Positions 16,461 through 24,533 are shown, counted from the stretch's first letter. The stretch: 64,000 nt of DNA from an uncultured Jannaschia sp. (GCF_947503795.1 NZ_CANNEZ010000003.1:62001-126000); one strand, 5' to 3'. The notes: generated from the letters alone by a model not told the origin. Numbers and translations: made by a program.

Positions 16461-18035
16461 TCAGTTCACGCTGAAATGCTTGAACTTCGGATCGTCCTCC
16501 GGCGAGACCTCGGTGCCGACCGCGTCGGTCATGCCCCAGTTCAGCACCTGGTGGTGGATCGGCAGGTACAGCGTCTCGTCCTGGATCGTGGACCAGATCT
16601 CGGCGACGGTGGCGTTGCGCGCATCGAGATCGGTCTCGGAGGCCAGCGACACGATCTTCGCGTCGAGCTCGGGATTGGAGAAGCCCGTCGCATTCCACGA
16701 CCCGCGCTCACCGTCCTTCGTGTGGGCGAGGAAGTTGAAGATGTACTCCGAATCGTAGGTCGGAACGCCCCAGCCCAGCATGTAGAAGTCGGTCGTGCCG
16801 TTCTGGATCAACGGGAAGTGCTGCGCCTTAGACTGGGCGTTCAGGTTCACCGTGATGCCGATCTGGCCCAGCATGCCGACGGCCGCCTGGCAGATCGCCT
16901 CGTCGTTGACGTAGCGGTCGTTCGGGCAGTCGAGCTGGATCGAGAAGCCGTCGCCGTAGCCGGCTTCGGTCATCAGCGCCTTGGCCGCGTCCATGTCACC
17001 CTCGGGCAGAGCGTCGAGCGCCTCGGTCCAGCCGTTGACGAAGGGCGGCATGATGACGCCCGTCGGCTCGGACTGGCCGCGCATCACGACCTGCTGGATT
17101 GCGCCGCGGTTGATCGCCATGTTCATGGCCTGGCGGACGCGGACATCGGCCAGCGGGTTCGCCCCGTCGACGCTGTCGTTCTCGAGATCCTCGGCCCCGG
17201 AATTCATCCCGAAGAAGATCGTCCGGTTCTGCGGCGTGGTCTTCACGGTCAGGTTGTCGGTGCCCGACACCCGCTCGAGATCCTGCACCGGCACGTCCTG
17301 GATGAAGTCCACCTCGCCCGAGAGGAGGGCTGCGACGCGGGTCGCGGCGTTCTGGATCGGCGTGTACTCGATCCGGTCGTAGCCCATCGGGAACTCGCCC
17401 GCGCCCCAGTACTCCGGGTTGGCTTCCATCACGGTCAGGACATCCGGCTCACGCGAGACAAGGGTGTAGGGCCCCGTGCCGTTGAGGTTCGTCGCGGCAT
17501 AGGTCGTCTCGCCGCTGGCGATGTCCTGCACTGCGGTGACGCCATTCGCCTCGGTCCAGTCCTTGTCCATCATGAACAGGTTGGTGAAGTTGTTCGGCAG
17601 GATCGGGTTCGGCCCGTCGGTCACGAACTCGACCGTGTGGTCGTCGACGGCGCGGACTTCGACGATGGAGGTCAGAAGCTCCTTCATCGCGCTCGTTTCG
17701 GTCTTGGCGCGCTCGAAGCTGAAGACGACATCTTCGGCCGTGAAATCGGCGCCGTCATGGAATTTGACGCCCTGGCGCAGGTTGAAGACCCAGACGTTCG
17801 GGTCGCCCTCTTTCGGGGCCCAGTCGGTGGCGAGCGCGGGCTCGAACGCGCCGGTCTGGTCGCGGATGATGAGCGGCTCGTACATCTGGTGCGCGAGCGT
17901 GTGGGTCGGTCCCTCGTTCTGGGCGTGGGGGTCGAGCGTCAGGCTGTCGCCGGCGCGCGCCCAGCGCAGCGTCTCGGCATTGGCGGCGCCGGCCAGCATG
18001 GCAAGCGTAAGGATCGCAGTCGTGGTGCGAAGCAT
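16461..18035 (-). CDS. Peptide ABC transporter substrate-binding protein 2
   Basis: 524-residue SBP_bac_5 protein. Signal peptide MLRTTTAILTLAMLAGAANA, cut before ETLRWAR. Family landmarks are DSLTLDPHAQNEGPTHTLAHQMYE and FNLRQGVKFHDGADFTAEDVVFSFERA. It aligns along its whole length with the protein at 12478-14028 (for instance shared RDVRVRQA, GYGDGF/GYPDGF and NDRYxNDEA patterns), so the two are paralogues. The start ATG 18033-18035 has GGGAGA 6 nt upstream. It has its own terminator and no permease genes next to it, so it may be an alternative ligand receptor for the dpp-like transporter at 8.4-12.4 kb. Confidence 0.9.
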   Translation of the reverse strand: MLRTTTAILTLAMLAGAANAETLRWARAGDSLTLDPHAQNEGPTHTLAHQMYEPLIIRDQTGAFEPALATDWAPKEGDPNVWVFNLRQGVKFHDGADFTAEDVVFSFERAKTETSAMKELLTSIVEVRAVDDHTVEFVTDGPNPILPNNFTNLFMMDKDWTEANGVTAVQDIASGETTYAATNLNGTGPYTLVSREPDVLTVMEANPEYWGAGEFPMGYDRIEYTPIQNAATRVAALLSGEVDFIQDVPVQDLERVSGTDNLTVKTTPQNRTIFFGMNSGAEDLENDSVDGANPLADVRVRQAMNMAINRGAIQQVVMRGQSEPTGVIMPPFVNGWTEALDALPEGDMDAAKALMTEAGYGDGFSIQLDCPNDRYVNDEAICQAAVGMLGQIGITVNLNAQSKAQHFPLIQNGTTDFYMLGWGVPTYDSEYIFNFLAHTKDGERGSWNATGFSNPELDAKIVSLASETDLDARNATVAEIWSTIQDETLYLPIHHQVLNWGMTDAVGTEVSPEDDPKFKHFSVN

Positions 18036-18118
18036 CGTGGTCTCCCGGTTGGTTGCATCCCCTTGGCGGGGCTTGATGGCGCGGATCGGATCATTCTTCG
18101 CGATCAGGCGCAAGGCGA

Positions 18119-18820
18119 TCACTCGCCGGCTTCGGGCGGCCTCCGGCGGGCATTGCCCGGATGGATCGCGTCGGGCCCCCAGATCGCGGCATAGGTGTCG
18201 ATCACCATGCCGCGCTTCTGGAACAGCCAGAACAGCGTGCCCATCAAACCCCACCAGAGCGGCAGGACGATCCACATCCAGTGCGGCGCATTGGTTTGCC
18301 AGAGCCCGGTCAGCACCGCCCCCATCGACAGGATCAGCGCGGCATAGCCCGAGACCTTGTGCATCGCTTCGAATGCAAGACGACGTGGCGTCATGTCGTA
18401 ATGATCGCCCCGCATCGAGCCCCTCGGATCGTCCGGCCCCCCGCGCGAGCCCCGGAACGCCCCGGACGCGCCCTGCATGATCCCGAGCCACAGGACCGCC
18501 CAGCCGAGCGACCGGTGCAGCCACGACGTCGCCGTCAGCGAGGACGTCACTTCGGGCCGCGTCAGGATCAGCCACATCCCGACCAGCGTCAGGATCAGAG
18601 CGCCGATCTGCGCCGTAAGATGTGCGCGCCACCACGCCCGGTTGTCGACCACCTCGGGGTAGCGCTGCCGGGGAAGGACCTTGAAGAAGCGCGCCGCGAT
18701 CACGCCCAGGGGCACGAGGATGCCCCAGGCGATCACCATCACGCGCGCATGATACTTGACCGCGACGCTCAGGTCGTGGGCGCGGCTCGCATCGATCGGA
18801 GTGAAGAGCCAGTCGATCAC
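18119..18820 (-). CDS. Cytochrome b561-like membrane protein
   Basis: 233-residue integral membrane protein with about five hydrophobic segments. The haem-ligand pattern of the b561/FRRS1-like family is visible: KYHARVMVIAWG in helix 1, RAHLTAQIGAL in helix 2, TSWLHRSLGWAVLW in helix 3 and EAMHKVSGYAAL in helix 4, each with one His facing the membrane. Such proteins move electrons across membranes, often to or from quinone or ascorbate-type donors; the donor domain (DOMON) of fused forms is absent here. It lies 83 nt upstream of the SBP2 gene on the same strand and may share its transcript. Partner proteins are not evident. Confidence 0.78.
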   Translation of the reverse strand: MIDWLFTPIDASRAHDLSVAVKYHARVMVIAWGILVPLGVIAARFFKVLPRQRYPEVVDNRAWWRAHLTAQIGALILTLVGMWLILTRPEVTSSLTATSWLHRSLGWAVLWLGIMQGASGAFRGSRGGPDDPRGSMRGDHYDMTPRRLAFEAMHKVSGYAALILSMGAVLTGLWQTNAPHWMWIVLPLWWGLMGTLFWLFQKRGMVIDTYAAIWGPDAIHPGNARRRPPEAGE

Positions 18821-18900
18821 GGGGCCGCCCCCGCCGATCCTCCGTCGCGCGTGGCGGTGCCGACGGGCAGCCCGTGAAGGGCGCAGGTCGCGGCCCGCGG

Positions 18901-19006
18901 TTTCGCCCGCTCGGCGCTCGAACGGCCCGGCGGGAGGCTCGCCGACGGGGCAGGTCTGCGCCTGCCTTCGGCCCGGGGCTCCGCCCGTTCAGCGCTCGAA
19001 CGGTCC
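18901..19006. repeat. Pair of imperfect direct repeats downstream of the sugar ABC operon
   Basis: A 28-nt unit occurs at 18901-18928 and again at 18979-19006, identical over GCGCTCGAACGG and CGCCCG and differing at a few positions. Between them lies a GGCAGG/CCTGCC hairpin (about 18949-18966). The pair sits in the 220-nt gap between the permease stop (19041, minus) and the b561-like start (18820). No gene is visible in the gap. Confidence 0.5.
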
Positions 19007-19019
19007 ACTGGACCGTTCG
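18997..19019 (-). terminator. Perfect 23-nt palindrome after the sugar permease gene
   Basis: CGAACGGTCCA (18997-19007) and TGGACCGTTCG (19009-19019) are perfectly complementary with a single central base. It lies 21 nt after the stop of the last sugar ABC gene on the minus strand and overlaps the second of the two direct repeats. It lacks a T-run, so it may be a transcript-end structure or a protein binding site rather than a standard terminator. Confidence 0.4.
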
Positions 19020-19040
19020 CCGGCTGCGCCGGACCGCGCC

Positions 19041-19901
19041 TCACCCCTTCACCGCCCCGGCGGTCATGCCGGTGATGATCTGGCGCGAGGCGACCAGCGT
19101 GAAGATGATGGGCGGCACGGCGAGCAGGGTGCCCGTCGCCATGATGACACCCCAGTCGATGTCGTACTCGGTCAGGCTGTTGACGATGGTCACGGGCACC
19201 GTCCGGGTCGAGCGGTCGGCCAGCGCGTTGGCCAGCAGGAACTCGTTCCACGCGATGCGGAAGGTGAAGATCGCCGCCGCCGCCAGCCCCGGCTTGATGA
19301 GCGGCAGCACCACGAGGAAGAACGTCCGGAACGGCCCCGCACCGTCCATCCGCGCCGCTTCCTCCAGCTGGATGGGGACCTGCACGATGAAGCTCTGCAG
19401 GATCCAGATCACGAAAGGCAGGTTCATCGCCACGTAGATCAGCACGATGCCCGCGATGGTGCCGTCGATGCCGAACTGGAACGTCCAGATGCCGAAGACC
19501 GGCACCAAGAGCACCGCCGGCGGCACCATCCGCACCATCAGCGTGGTCAGCGACGTGACCTGCCGCCCCATGAAGCGGAACCGCACCAACGCGTAGGCCG
19601 CCATGCAGCCGAGGATCAGCGTCAGCGCCGTCGAGACCAGCGAGATGACCAGCGAATTGCCCAGCGCCCGCCCGAAGGTCCGGTCGCAGCGGCGGATATG
19701 TTCGGGCTCGTAGGGCAGCCAGTGGCAGAGCGCCGTCTCGTAATTCTGGATCGTCGGCGTGAAGAGGAACGACGCCGTCGGCGATGTGATCTCGACATTC
19801 AGCTTGAACGAATTCGCCACCATCAGGACGATCGGCCCGAGCGCCATGAAGATCAGGGCGATCAGCAGGGCGTAGAAGGCGGGGTTCGGACGGGCGGTCA
19901 T
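19041..19901 (-). CDS. Sugar ABC transporter permease (MalG-like)
   Basis: 286-residue CUT1-family permease with six hydrophobic segments. The EAA loop reads IQLEEAARMDGAGPFRTFFLVVLPLIKPG, which contacts the ATPase. The start ATG 19899-19901 overlaps the stop of the upstream permease gene (ATGA); the longer open frame upstream is shadow. It is the last gene of the operon. An unusual cysteine-containing periplasmic loop, ALCHWLPYEPEHIRRCDRTFGRALGNS, precedes helix 2 and suggests a disulfide there. The sugar is not identifiable. Confidence 0.9.
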   Translation of the reverse strand: MTARPNPAFYALLIALIFMALGPIVLMVANSFKLNVEITSPTASFLFTPTIQNYETALCHWLPYEPEHIRRCDRTFGRALGNSLVISLVSTALTLILGCMAAYALVRFRFMGRQVTSLTTLMVRMVPPAVLLVPVFGIWTFQFGIDGTIAGIVLIYVAMNLPFVIWILQSFIVQVPIQLEEAARMDGAGPFRTFFLVVLPLIKPGLAAAAIFTFRIAWNEFLLANALADRSTRTVPVTIVNSLTEYDIDWGVIMATGTLLAVPPIIFTLVASRQIITGMTAGAVKG

Positions 19902-20815
19902 GTCACCTCGACCTCGCGGGCCTGCGCCAGCCGGGCGGCGCGCGCCTCGGTCAGCTTGGTGTAACCGAACATCACGATCGTCAGGATCAGCAGGAGGATC
20001 AGCAGCAGGTTCGACATCGCGGCGGCATAGCCCAGCTCGCGGAACTCCGACGCGGTGCGCGAGATGCGGAGCGCCAGGATCTCGGTCGACAGGCCCGGCC
20101 CCCCGTTGGTCATCACGAGTATCACCTCGAGCACCTTGAAGGCATCGATCAGGCGCAGGAGCGCGGTCACGATCAGGACCGGCAGCATCAGGGGCAGCTT
20201 GATGTGCCAGATCAGCTGCCAGCCCGACGCGCCGTCGATGCGCGCGGCCTCCATCGCCGATTTGGGCATGGATTGCAGCGCGGCGAGCGACAGGATGAAG
20301 ATGAAGGGCGTCCACTGCCAGACATCGGCGATGACGATGGACGCGAAGGCCCAGTTGCCATCCGACAGCCAAGGCGCCGAGGACAGGCCCAACCCGTCGA
20401 GCCATTTGTTGAAGGTCCCGACGGTGGGGTGGTACATGTAGCGCCAAACGAGGCCGACGACGATGGGCGCGATCATCATCGGCAGGATGAACACCGTCCG
20501 CAGGATCGTCATGCCCCGAAGCTCCCGGTCCAGCAGAAGCGCCAGTCCCACCCCCAGCACCATCTCGACCGAGACGACGATGGCGGCGAACTTGATCGTC
20601 ACCCAGAAGCTCTCGCGGAAGGCCGCGTCGCCCAGCAGGTTGACGTAGTTGCGAAGGCCAACCCACTCGGCCTCGCCGATCCGCTGGGACGGGTTCCAGT
20701 CGAGGAACGAGGCGTAGATCATGTAGCCGATCGGATAGAGCAGCGCGATGCCCATCACCGCCACCGCAGGGGCGAGAAAGAGGTAGGGCGTCAGTCTGTT
20801 AGCGTTGGCTAGCAT
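19898..20815 (-). CDS. Sugar ABC transporter permease (MalF-like)
   Basis: 305-residue CUT1-family permease. The N-terminal LTPYLFLAPAVAVMGIALLYPIGYMIYAS is the typical first helix, and MPKSAMEAARIDGASGWQLIWHIKLPLMLP is the EAA loop. It forms the channel with the downstream MalG-like protein, to which it is coupled by a 4-nt overlap. It is separated from the binding-protein gene upstream by 144 nt that contain two strong hairpins. Confidence 0.9.
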   Translation of the reverse strand: MLANANRLTPYLFLAPAVAVMGIALLYPIGYMIYASFLDWNPSQRIGEAEWVGLRNYVNLLGDAAFRESFWVTIKFAAIVVSVEMVLGVGLALLLDRELRGMTILRTVFILPMMIAPIVVGLVWRYMYHPTVGTFNKWLDGLGLSSAPWLSDGNWAFASIVIADVWQWTPFIFILSLAALQSMPKSAMEAARIDGASGWQLIWHIKLPLMLPVLIVTALLRLIDAFKVLEVILVMTNGGPGLSTEILALRISRTASEFRELGYAAAMSNLLLILLLILTIVMFGYTKLTEARAARLAQAREVEVT

Positions 20816-20854
20816 GGTCTCGCTGGGCTCCGTCGGGACGCGGACGTCCCCTCA

Positions 20855-20881
20855 TCCTCTGGCCGGAAATACCTCCGCCGG
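20855..20881 (-). repeat. Dispersed intergenic motif, copy 2
   Basis: Read on the minus strand this is CCGGCGGAGGTATTTCCGGC followed by CAGAGGA, sharing the core GAGGTATTTssGGCCAGAGGA with 8426-8450. It sits between the sugar-binding protein gene and the permease genes, next to two hairpins. Confidence 0.5.
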
Positions 20882-20886
20882 AGGCC

Positions 20887-20921
20887 GCGTCGGACGGGGG
20901 CTCGATGCCCCCGTCCGACGC
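20887..20921 (-). terminator. 15-bp hairpin within the sugar ABC operon (distal)
   Basis: GCGTCGGACGGGGGC (20887-20901) pairs perfectly with GCCCCCGTCCGACGC (20907-20921) around a 5-nt loop. It lies between the binding-protein stop (20960) and the permease start (20815). There is no T-run. The position fits an RNA-stabilising or partially terminating element that raises binding-protein yield relative to permeases. Confidence 0.65.
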
Positions 20922-20927
20922 CATCCG

Positions 20928-20952
20928 GGCGCGCCGTCACGGACGGCGCGCC
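20928..20952 (-). terminator. 11-bp hairpin directly after the sugar-binding protein gene
   Basis: GGCGCGCCGTC (20928-20938) pairs perfectly with GACGGCGCGCC (20942-20952) around a 3-nt loop, 8 nt after the binding-protein stop. Together with the 15-bp hairpin just downstream it forms a tandem barrier likely to block 3' exonucleases or to attenuate transcription into the permease genes. Confidence 0.6.
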
Positions 20953-20959
20953 ACGGCCC

Positions 20960-22291
20960 TCACTCCTGGTCGGCCCAGGTGTAGTACCCGGCCTCTTCCA
21001 TGGTGGCGCGGGCACGCTCGGCGACGCCGTCCAGCGCCTCCTGCGGGTCCAGCCCCTCGGTCAGGACCTGGCTCATGGTCGTGCCGATATCGGCATTGAT
21101 GCCGCCCCAGACGGGGATGATCGGACGCCAGTCGGGATCGGCATACTTGAGCGCCTCGCCGAAGGTCTCCGAATAGGGGAACGCGGCCTGCACCTCGGGA
21201 TCGGCATAGGTCGAGAAGCGGGACGGGTTGCCGCCCTGCATCGCCACCAGCTTGTCGCCGTGCTTCGACGTCAGCCATTGCAGCAGGAGGAACGCGGCCT
21301 CCTTGTTCTGCGCGTTCTTCGGGATGCCGATGCCGAAGCCGCCGGTCTGCGACGCCCGCTGTACGCCCATCGGGTGGAGCGCGTAGCCGACCTTGCCTGC
21401 GACTGTGGACTGGCTGGGATCCTCGAACCCGGCCGCGAAGGCGATCGAATCGAGGAACATCGCGGCCTGACCCTGGCGGAAGGCCGCGGCGGCCTCGGAG
21501 GGCCCGAATGTGGTGCCGCCCTCGGGTCCGCAATCAACGATGGTCTTCAGCGCGTTGGCTGCGGCGAGCCCCGCCTCGTCATTGATCCGCGGCTCCCAGT
21601 TGTCGTCGAACACGCGGCCGCCCAGCGGCGCGAGGTGCAGCAGGAACGCGTGGCTTGCCTGGTGGCCGGAGGCCGCGCGGGACGCCATGCCGCCGACGCC
21701 GGGCTCCAGCTCGGGGATCTGGCAGGCCAGTTCGAGCAATTCGTCATAAGTCTCGGGCGCCTCGAGCCCGTGACGCTCGAAGATCTCCGTATTGTAGGCC
21801 AGAACGGAGGTCTCGGAGCCGAAGGGCACGCCGAAGGCCGAGCCCAGCTGGCCGGGCAGGTACCCCTTCTCGCCACCAGCGACGCCGATATTCTGGACGT
21901 AGCCGTTGATGAGGTCGGCCTGGTCGTAGGTCGGATCCGCCAGCGCGGGGTTCATGAAATAGCGGGCCAGGTTCTCGAGCTGGTCGGCATAGACGTAGTC
22001 GCCCTTCGAGAAGACGACATAGGAGATCAGGTCGTAATCGCCCTCGTCCTTGGTCAGCTCCAGCGTCTGGCGCTCGCGCATCTTGAGGTATTGCAGCTGG
22101 TCGACCTCGACCTCGATTCCGGTCTCCTCGGTGAACTGGTCCAGCACCTCGATCGCCGCGTCGTAATGCGGATGGGCCGGGAAGTTCACGACCAGCGTCG
22201 TGCCTGCATAGGGTTCGTAGGGATTGGCGTTGGCCGCCCCCGCGATGGCGACGGCGATGGCCGTGCCGGTCAGTTTCCACTTCGTGAACAT
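20960..22291 (-). CDS. Sugar ABC transporter substrate-binding protein
   Basis: 443-residue periplasmic binding protein of the SBP_bac_1 (MalE-like) class. The signal peptide MFTKWKLTGTAIAVAIAGAANA is followed by NPYEPYAGTTLVVNFPAHPHYDAA. A ribosome site AGGGAGGAA lies before ATG 22289-22291. The body has the family ILV-rich hinge regions and ends GYYTWADQE. Two Cys (LACQIPEL and VDCGPEGG) could bridge. It is the second gene of the operon, 27 nt after the ATPase gene. The sugar is not recognisable from sequence; divergence from MalE suggests a polyol or oligosaccharide. Confidence 0.88.
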   Translation of the reverse strand: MFTKWKLTGTAIAVAIAGAANANPYEPYAGTTLVVNFPAHPHYDAAIEVLDQFTEETGIEVEVDQLQYLKMRERQTLELTKDEGDYDLISYVVFSKGDYVYADQLENLARYFMNPALADPTYDQADLINGYVQNIGVAGGEKGYLPGQLGSAFGVPFGSETSVLAYNTEIFERHGLEAPETYDELLELACQIPELEPGVGGMASRAASGHQASHAFLLHLAPLGGRVFDDNWEPRINDEAGLAAANALKTIVDCGPEGGTTFGPSEAAAAFRQGQAAMFLDSIAFAAGFEDPSQSTVAGKVGYALHPMGVQRASQTGGFGIGIPKNAQNKEAAFLLLQWLTSKHGDKLVAMQGGNPSRFSTYADPEVQAAFPYSETFGEALKYADPDWRPIIPVWGGINADIGTTMSQVLTEGLDPQEALDGVAERARATMEEAGYYTWADQE

Positions 22292-22317
22292 CGATGTTCC
22301 TCCCTTGGTGGCGTGGG

Positions 22318-23382
22318 TCAGATCCTTGCGCCTGATCCCTTGTCGAACAGCATGATTTCGGATGTGCGCACCCCGAAGCGCCGGGACTGGCCGGTCGGGA
22401 TGCGGTCGGCGCTGGCGATCTCGGCCAGCACCTCGGCGGGGCCGCAGCGGGTCACGAGGACCGATTGCGCCCCGAGATACTCGGACACGATGACGCGCAG
22501 CTCGATATCGGCGCCGCCCTCGAGGACGATGGAGGACGGGCGGATGCCGACCTCGACCTCGCGGGTGGCGGCGGCGCGCGCCCGGGCCGCCAGCTCGCCG
22601 TCGAGCGGCAGGTCGAAGCCCTCGCCCTTGATCCGGTCGCCGGTGATCTCGCCGGCGAGGAAGTTCATCGAGGGTGAGCCGATGAAGCCGGCCACGAAGC
22701 GGTTCACCGGGTTGGCAAACAGCTCCTCGGCGGTGCCCTGCTGCTGGATCTCGCCTGCGTTCATCACGACGATGCGGTCGCCCAGCGTCATCGCCTCGAC
22801 CTGGTCGTGGGTGACGTAGACCATGTTCTTGTCGATCGTGTCGCGCATCTCGGCCAGTTCGGTCCGCATCTTGGCGCGCAGCTTGGCGTCGAGGTTCGAC
22901 AAGGGCTCGTCGAAGAGGAACGTGCCTGCGTCGCGCACCAGGGCGCGCCCCATGGCGACACGCTGGCGCTGACCGCCCGAGAGCTCGGCGGGCTTGCGGT
23001 CGAGGAGGTGCGCGATGTTCAGCATCTCGGCCACGCGCCCGACCTCGGCATCGATCGTCGCCTTCGGCTGGCGCGCAAGCCGTAGCGCGAATGACATGTT
23101 TCGCGCGATGTTCATATGCGGGTAGAGCGCGTAATCCTGGAACACCATCGCGATGTCCCGCTCCTTCGGCTCCAGCGATCCGATGGGACGGTCATCGAAA
23201 TAGATCTCGCCGCCCGACAGCGTCTCGAGCCCCGCCAGAAGGCGCAGCGTCGTCGACTTGCCGCAGCCCGACGGCCCCACGAGAACGGTGAATTCGCCAT
23301 CGTCCAGCACGAGATCGAGCGGCGGCAGCACACGGGTGCGCCCGAAGGACTTCTCGACCTGGTCGAACGTGATACGCGGCAA
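22318..23382 (-). CDS. Sugar ABC transporter ATPase (MalK/UgpC type)
   Basis: 354-residue ATPase. From the proposed TTG start (23380-23382), preceded by GGAGGGGAGG, Walker A GPSGCGKST lies at residues 36-44, the signature LSGGQRQR at 134-141 and Walker B FLFDEP at 155-160, followed by the MalK-type LSNLDAKLR and a C-terminal TOBE domain. An upstream in-frame ATG at 23455-23457 would add 25 residues that do not resemble the family. The gene is first in the operon and faces the LacI-type regulator across a palindromic operator. Confidence 0.88.
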   Translation of the reverse strand: MPRITFDQVEKSFGRTRVLPPLDLVLDDGEFTVLVGPSGCGKSTTLRLLAGLETLSGGEIYFDDRPIGSLEPKERDIAMVFQDYALYPHMNIARNMSFALRLARQPKATIDAEVGRVAEMLNIAHLLDRKPAELSGGQRQRVAMGRALVRDAGTFLFDEPLSNLDAKLRAKMRTELAEMRDTIDKNMVYVTHDQVEAMTLGDRIVVMNAGEIQQQGTAEELFANPVNRFVAGFIGSPSMNFLAGEITGDRIKGEGFDLPLDGELAARARAAATREVEVGIRPSSIVLEGGADIELRVIVSEYLGAQSVLVTRCGPAEVLAEIASADRIPTGQSRRFGVRTSEIMLFDKGSGARI

Positions 23383-23413
23383 CGCGGCCTCCCCTCCGGC
23401 TGTGCCCGGCCAT

Positions 23414-23442
23414 CCTTCCCACTGGACGGCCCGCTGGGAAGG
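23414..23442 (-). other. Stem-loop in the leader of the sugar ABC operon
   Basis: CCTTCCCA (23414-23421) and TGGGAAGG (23435-23442) pair perfectly with a 13-nt loop, between the operator and the start codon of the ATPase gene. Its role is unknown; it could affect leader RNA stability. Confidence 0.3.
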
Positions 23443-23459
23443 TGCCACGTTCCCCATGG

Positions 23460-23475
23460 ACGTTAACGTTAACGT
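23460..23475. promoter_or_regulatory. LacI-family operator, perfect 16-bp palindrome
   Basis: ACGTTAACGTTAACGT is self-complementary with the central CG/AC step typical of LacI-family sites. It lies between the minus-strand ATPase gene and the plus-strand regulator, 32 nt before the regulator start. Position and symmetry both indicate autoregulation and control of the sugar ABC operon by the adjacent LacI-type protein. Confidence 0.75.
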
Positions 23476-23507
23476 AGCGGGGCGCAAGCGCCTGTCAGGA
23501 CTGGGAA

Positions 23508-24527
23508 TTGCGCAGGCGAAAGAGCGGGGGCGCCGCCGATATCCGCGCCGTGGCCGAAGCGGCGGGCGTGTCGCTGATGACGGTCAGCCGGGCGATGCGC
23601 GGCGTCGACGGCGTATCGGCGACGACGCGCCAGCGGATCGTCCGGCTGGCGCAGGAGATGGGGTACTTCCCGAACTCGGCGGCGCGGGCGCTGGCGGTGA
23701 CGAATTCCACGCTGGTCGGCATCTCGCTGCCGACGCTTCTGAACGACGTCTTCGCGGACGTCCTCTCGGGAATGCGGCGCACCTTCGAGCGGGCCGGGTA
23801 TTCCTCGGTGATGGATACCAGCGACTACGATCTCGACCGCGAGATGTCCTGGGCCGAGCGGACGCTGGCCTGGCGCCCCGCCGCATTGATCCTGACGGGG
23901 GTGCATCACGCGCCGGCGCTCCGCACCCGCCTTCTTGCGGGCCGCACCCCGGTGCTGGAGATCTGGGACGTGACCGACGATCCGATCGACATCTGCGTCG
24001 GCATCGACCACCTGCAGGCGGGGATCACGCTGGCGCGCCACGTCGCCTCGCTCGGCTACCGCAGGCCCGTCTATGTCGGCGCCCCCGAGGGCGTCGATCC
24101 CCGTGCCGACCAGCGTTTCGCGGGCATCGTGCAGGCCTTCCGTGATGTCGGGGCGGGCGGGGTCCGGCGGGTCGCCGTGACCGGGGGCAATAGCTTCGTG
24201 GCCGGCGCCGAGGGCTTTGCCCGGATCGACCGCAGCGACGCGCCCGACGCGGTGTTCTTCCTGACCGACAACATGGCCTTCGGCGGTCTCATGGCGGCCG
24301 AGGCGGCGGGCCTCGACGTGCCGGGCACAATCGGCATCGTCGGGTTCAACGGCCTCGACCTGACGACCGTGATGCCGCGGCCGATCACGACGCTGAAGAC
24401 GCCCCGCCGCCAGATCGGCGAGATCGGTGCGCAGAACCTTCTGGCGCGGCTGAACGGGCTGGCCCCGGACCCCGTGATGCGCCTCGACTGCGTGCTGCGA
24501 CCGGGGGCGACGACCCGGACGCAGTAA
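23508..24527 (+). CDS. LacI-family transcriptional regulator
   Basis: 339-residue repressor-type regulator from the TTG at 23508. Residues 10-56 form the LacI helix-turn-helix (ADIRAVAEAAGVSLMTVSRAM, then VSATTRQRIVRLAQEMGYFPN and the hinge helix ARALAVTNS). The rest is a periplasmic-binding-protein fold that senses a sugar. No ATG is available near the domain start, so TTG or a similar codon is needed. It is divergent from the sugar ABC operon and most like GntR/PurR-class (CcpA-like) regulators. The inducer is unknown. The stop codon TAA at 24525-24527 lies inside a GTAACGTTAC palindrome (24524-24533). Confidence 0.85.
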   Translation: MRRRKSGGAADIRAVAEAAGVSLMTVSRAMRGVDGVSATTRQRIVRLAQEMGYFPNSAARALAVTNSTLVGISLPTLLNDVFADVLSGMRRTFERAGYSSVMDTSDYDLDREMSWAERTLAWRPAALILTGVHHAPALRTRLLAGRTPVLEIWDVTDDPIDICVGIDHLQAGITLARHVASLGYRRPVYVGAPEGVDPRADQRFAGIVQAFRDVGAGGVRRVAVTGGNSFVAGAEGFARIDRSDAPDAVFFLTDNMAFGGLMAAEAAGLDVPGTIGIVGFNGLDLTTVMPRPITTLKTPRRQIGEIGAQNLLARLNGLAPDPVMRLDCVLRPGATTRTQ

Positions 24528-24533
24528 CGTTAC
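24524..24533. promoter_or_regulatory. Palindrome GTAACGTTAC overlapping the lacI stop
   Basis: A 10-bp perfect palindrome overlapping the stop codon of the LacI gene and upstream of paaJ. It resembles a half-size version of the LacI operator at 23460-23475 (shared AACGTT core), and could be a secondary site for that regulator or a site upstream of the paa operon. Binding is untested. Confidence 0.3.

Noticed and set aside
23455-23457. ATG start for the sugar ABC ATPase
   Set aside because: It would sit 3 nt from the operator and add 25 residues unlike the family; TTG 23382 with a strong GGAGGGGAGG is preferred.
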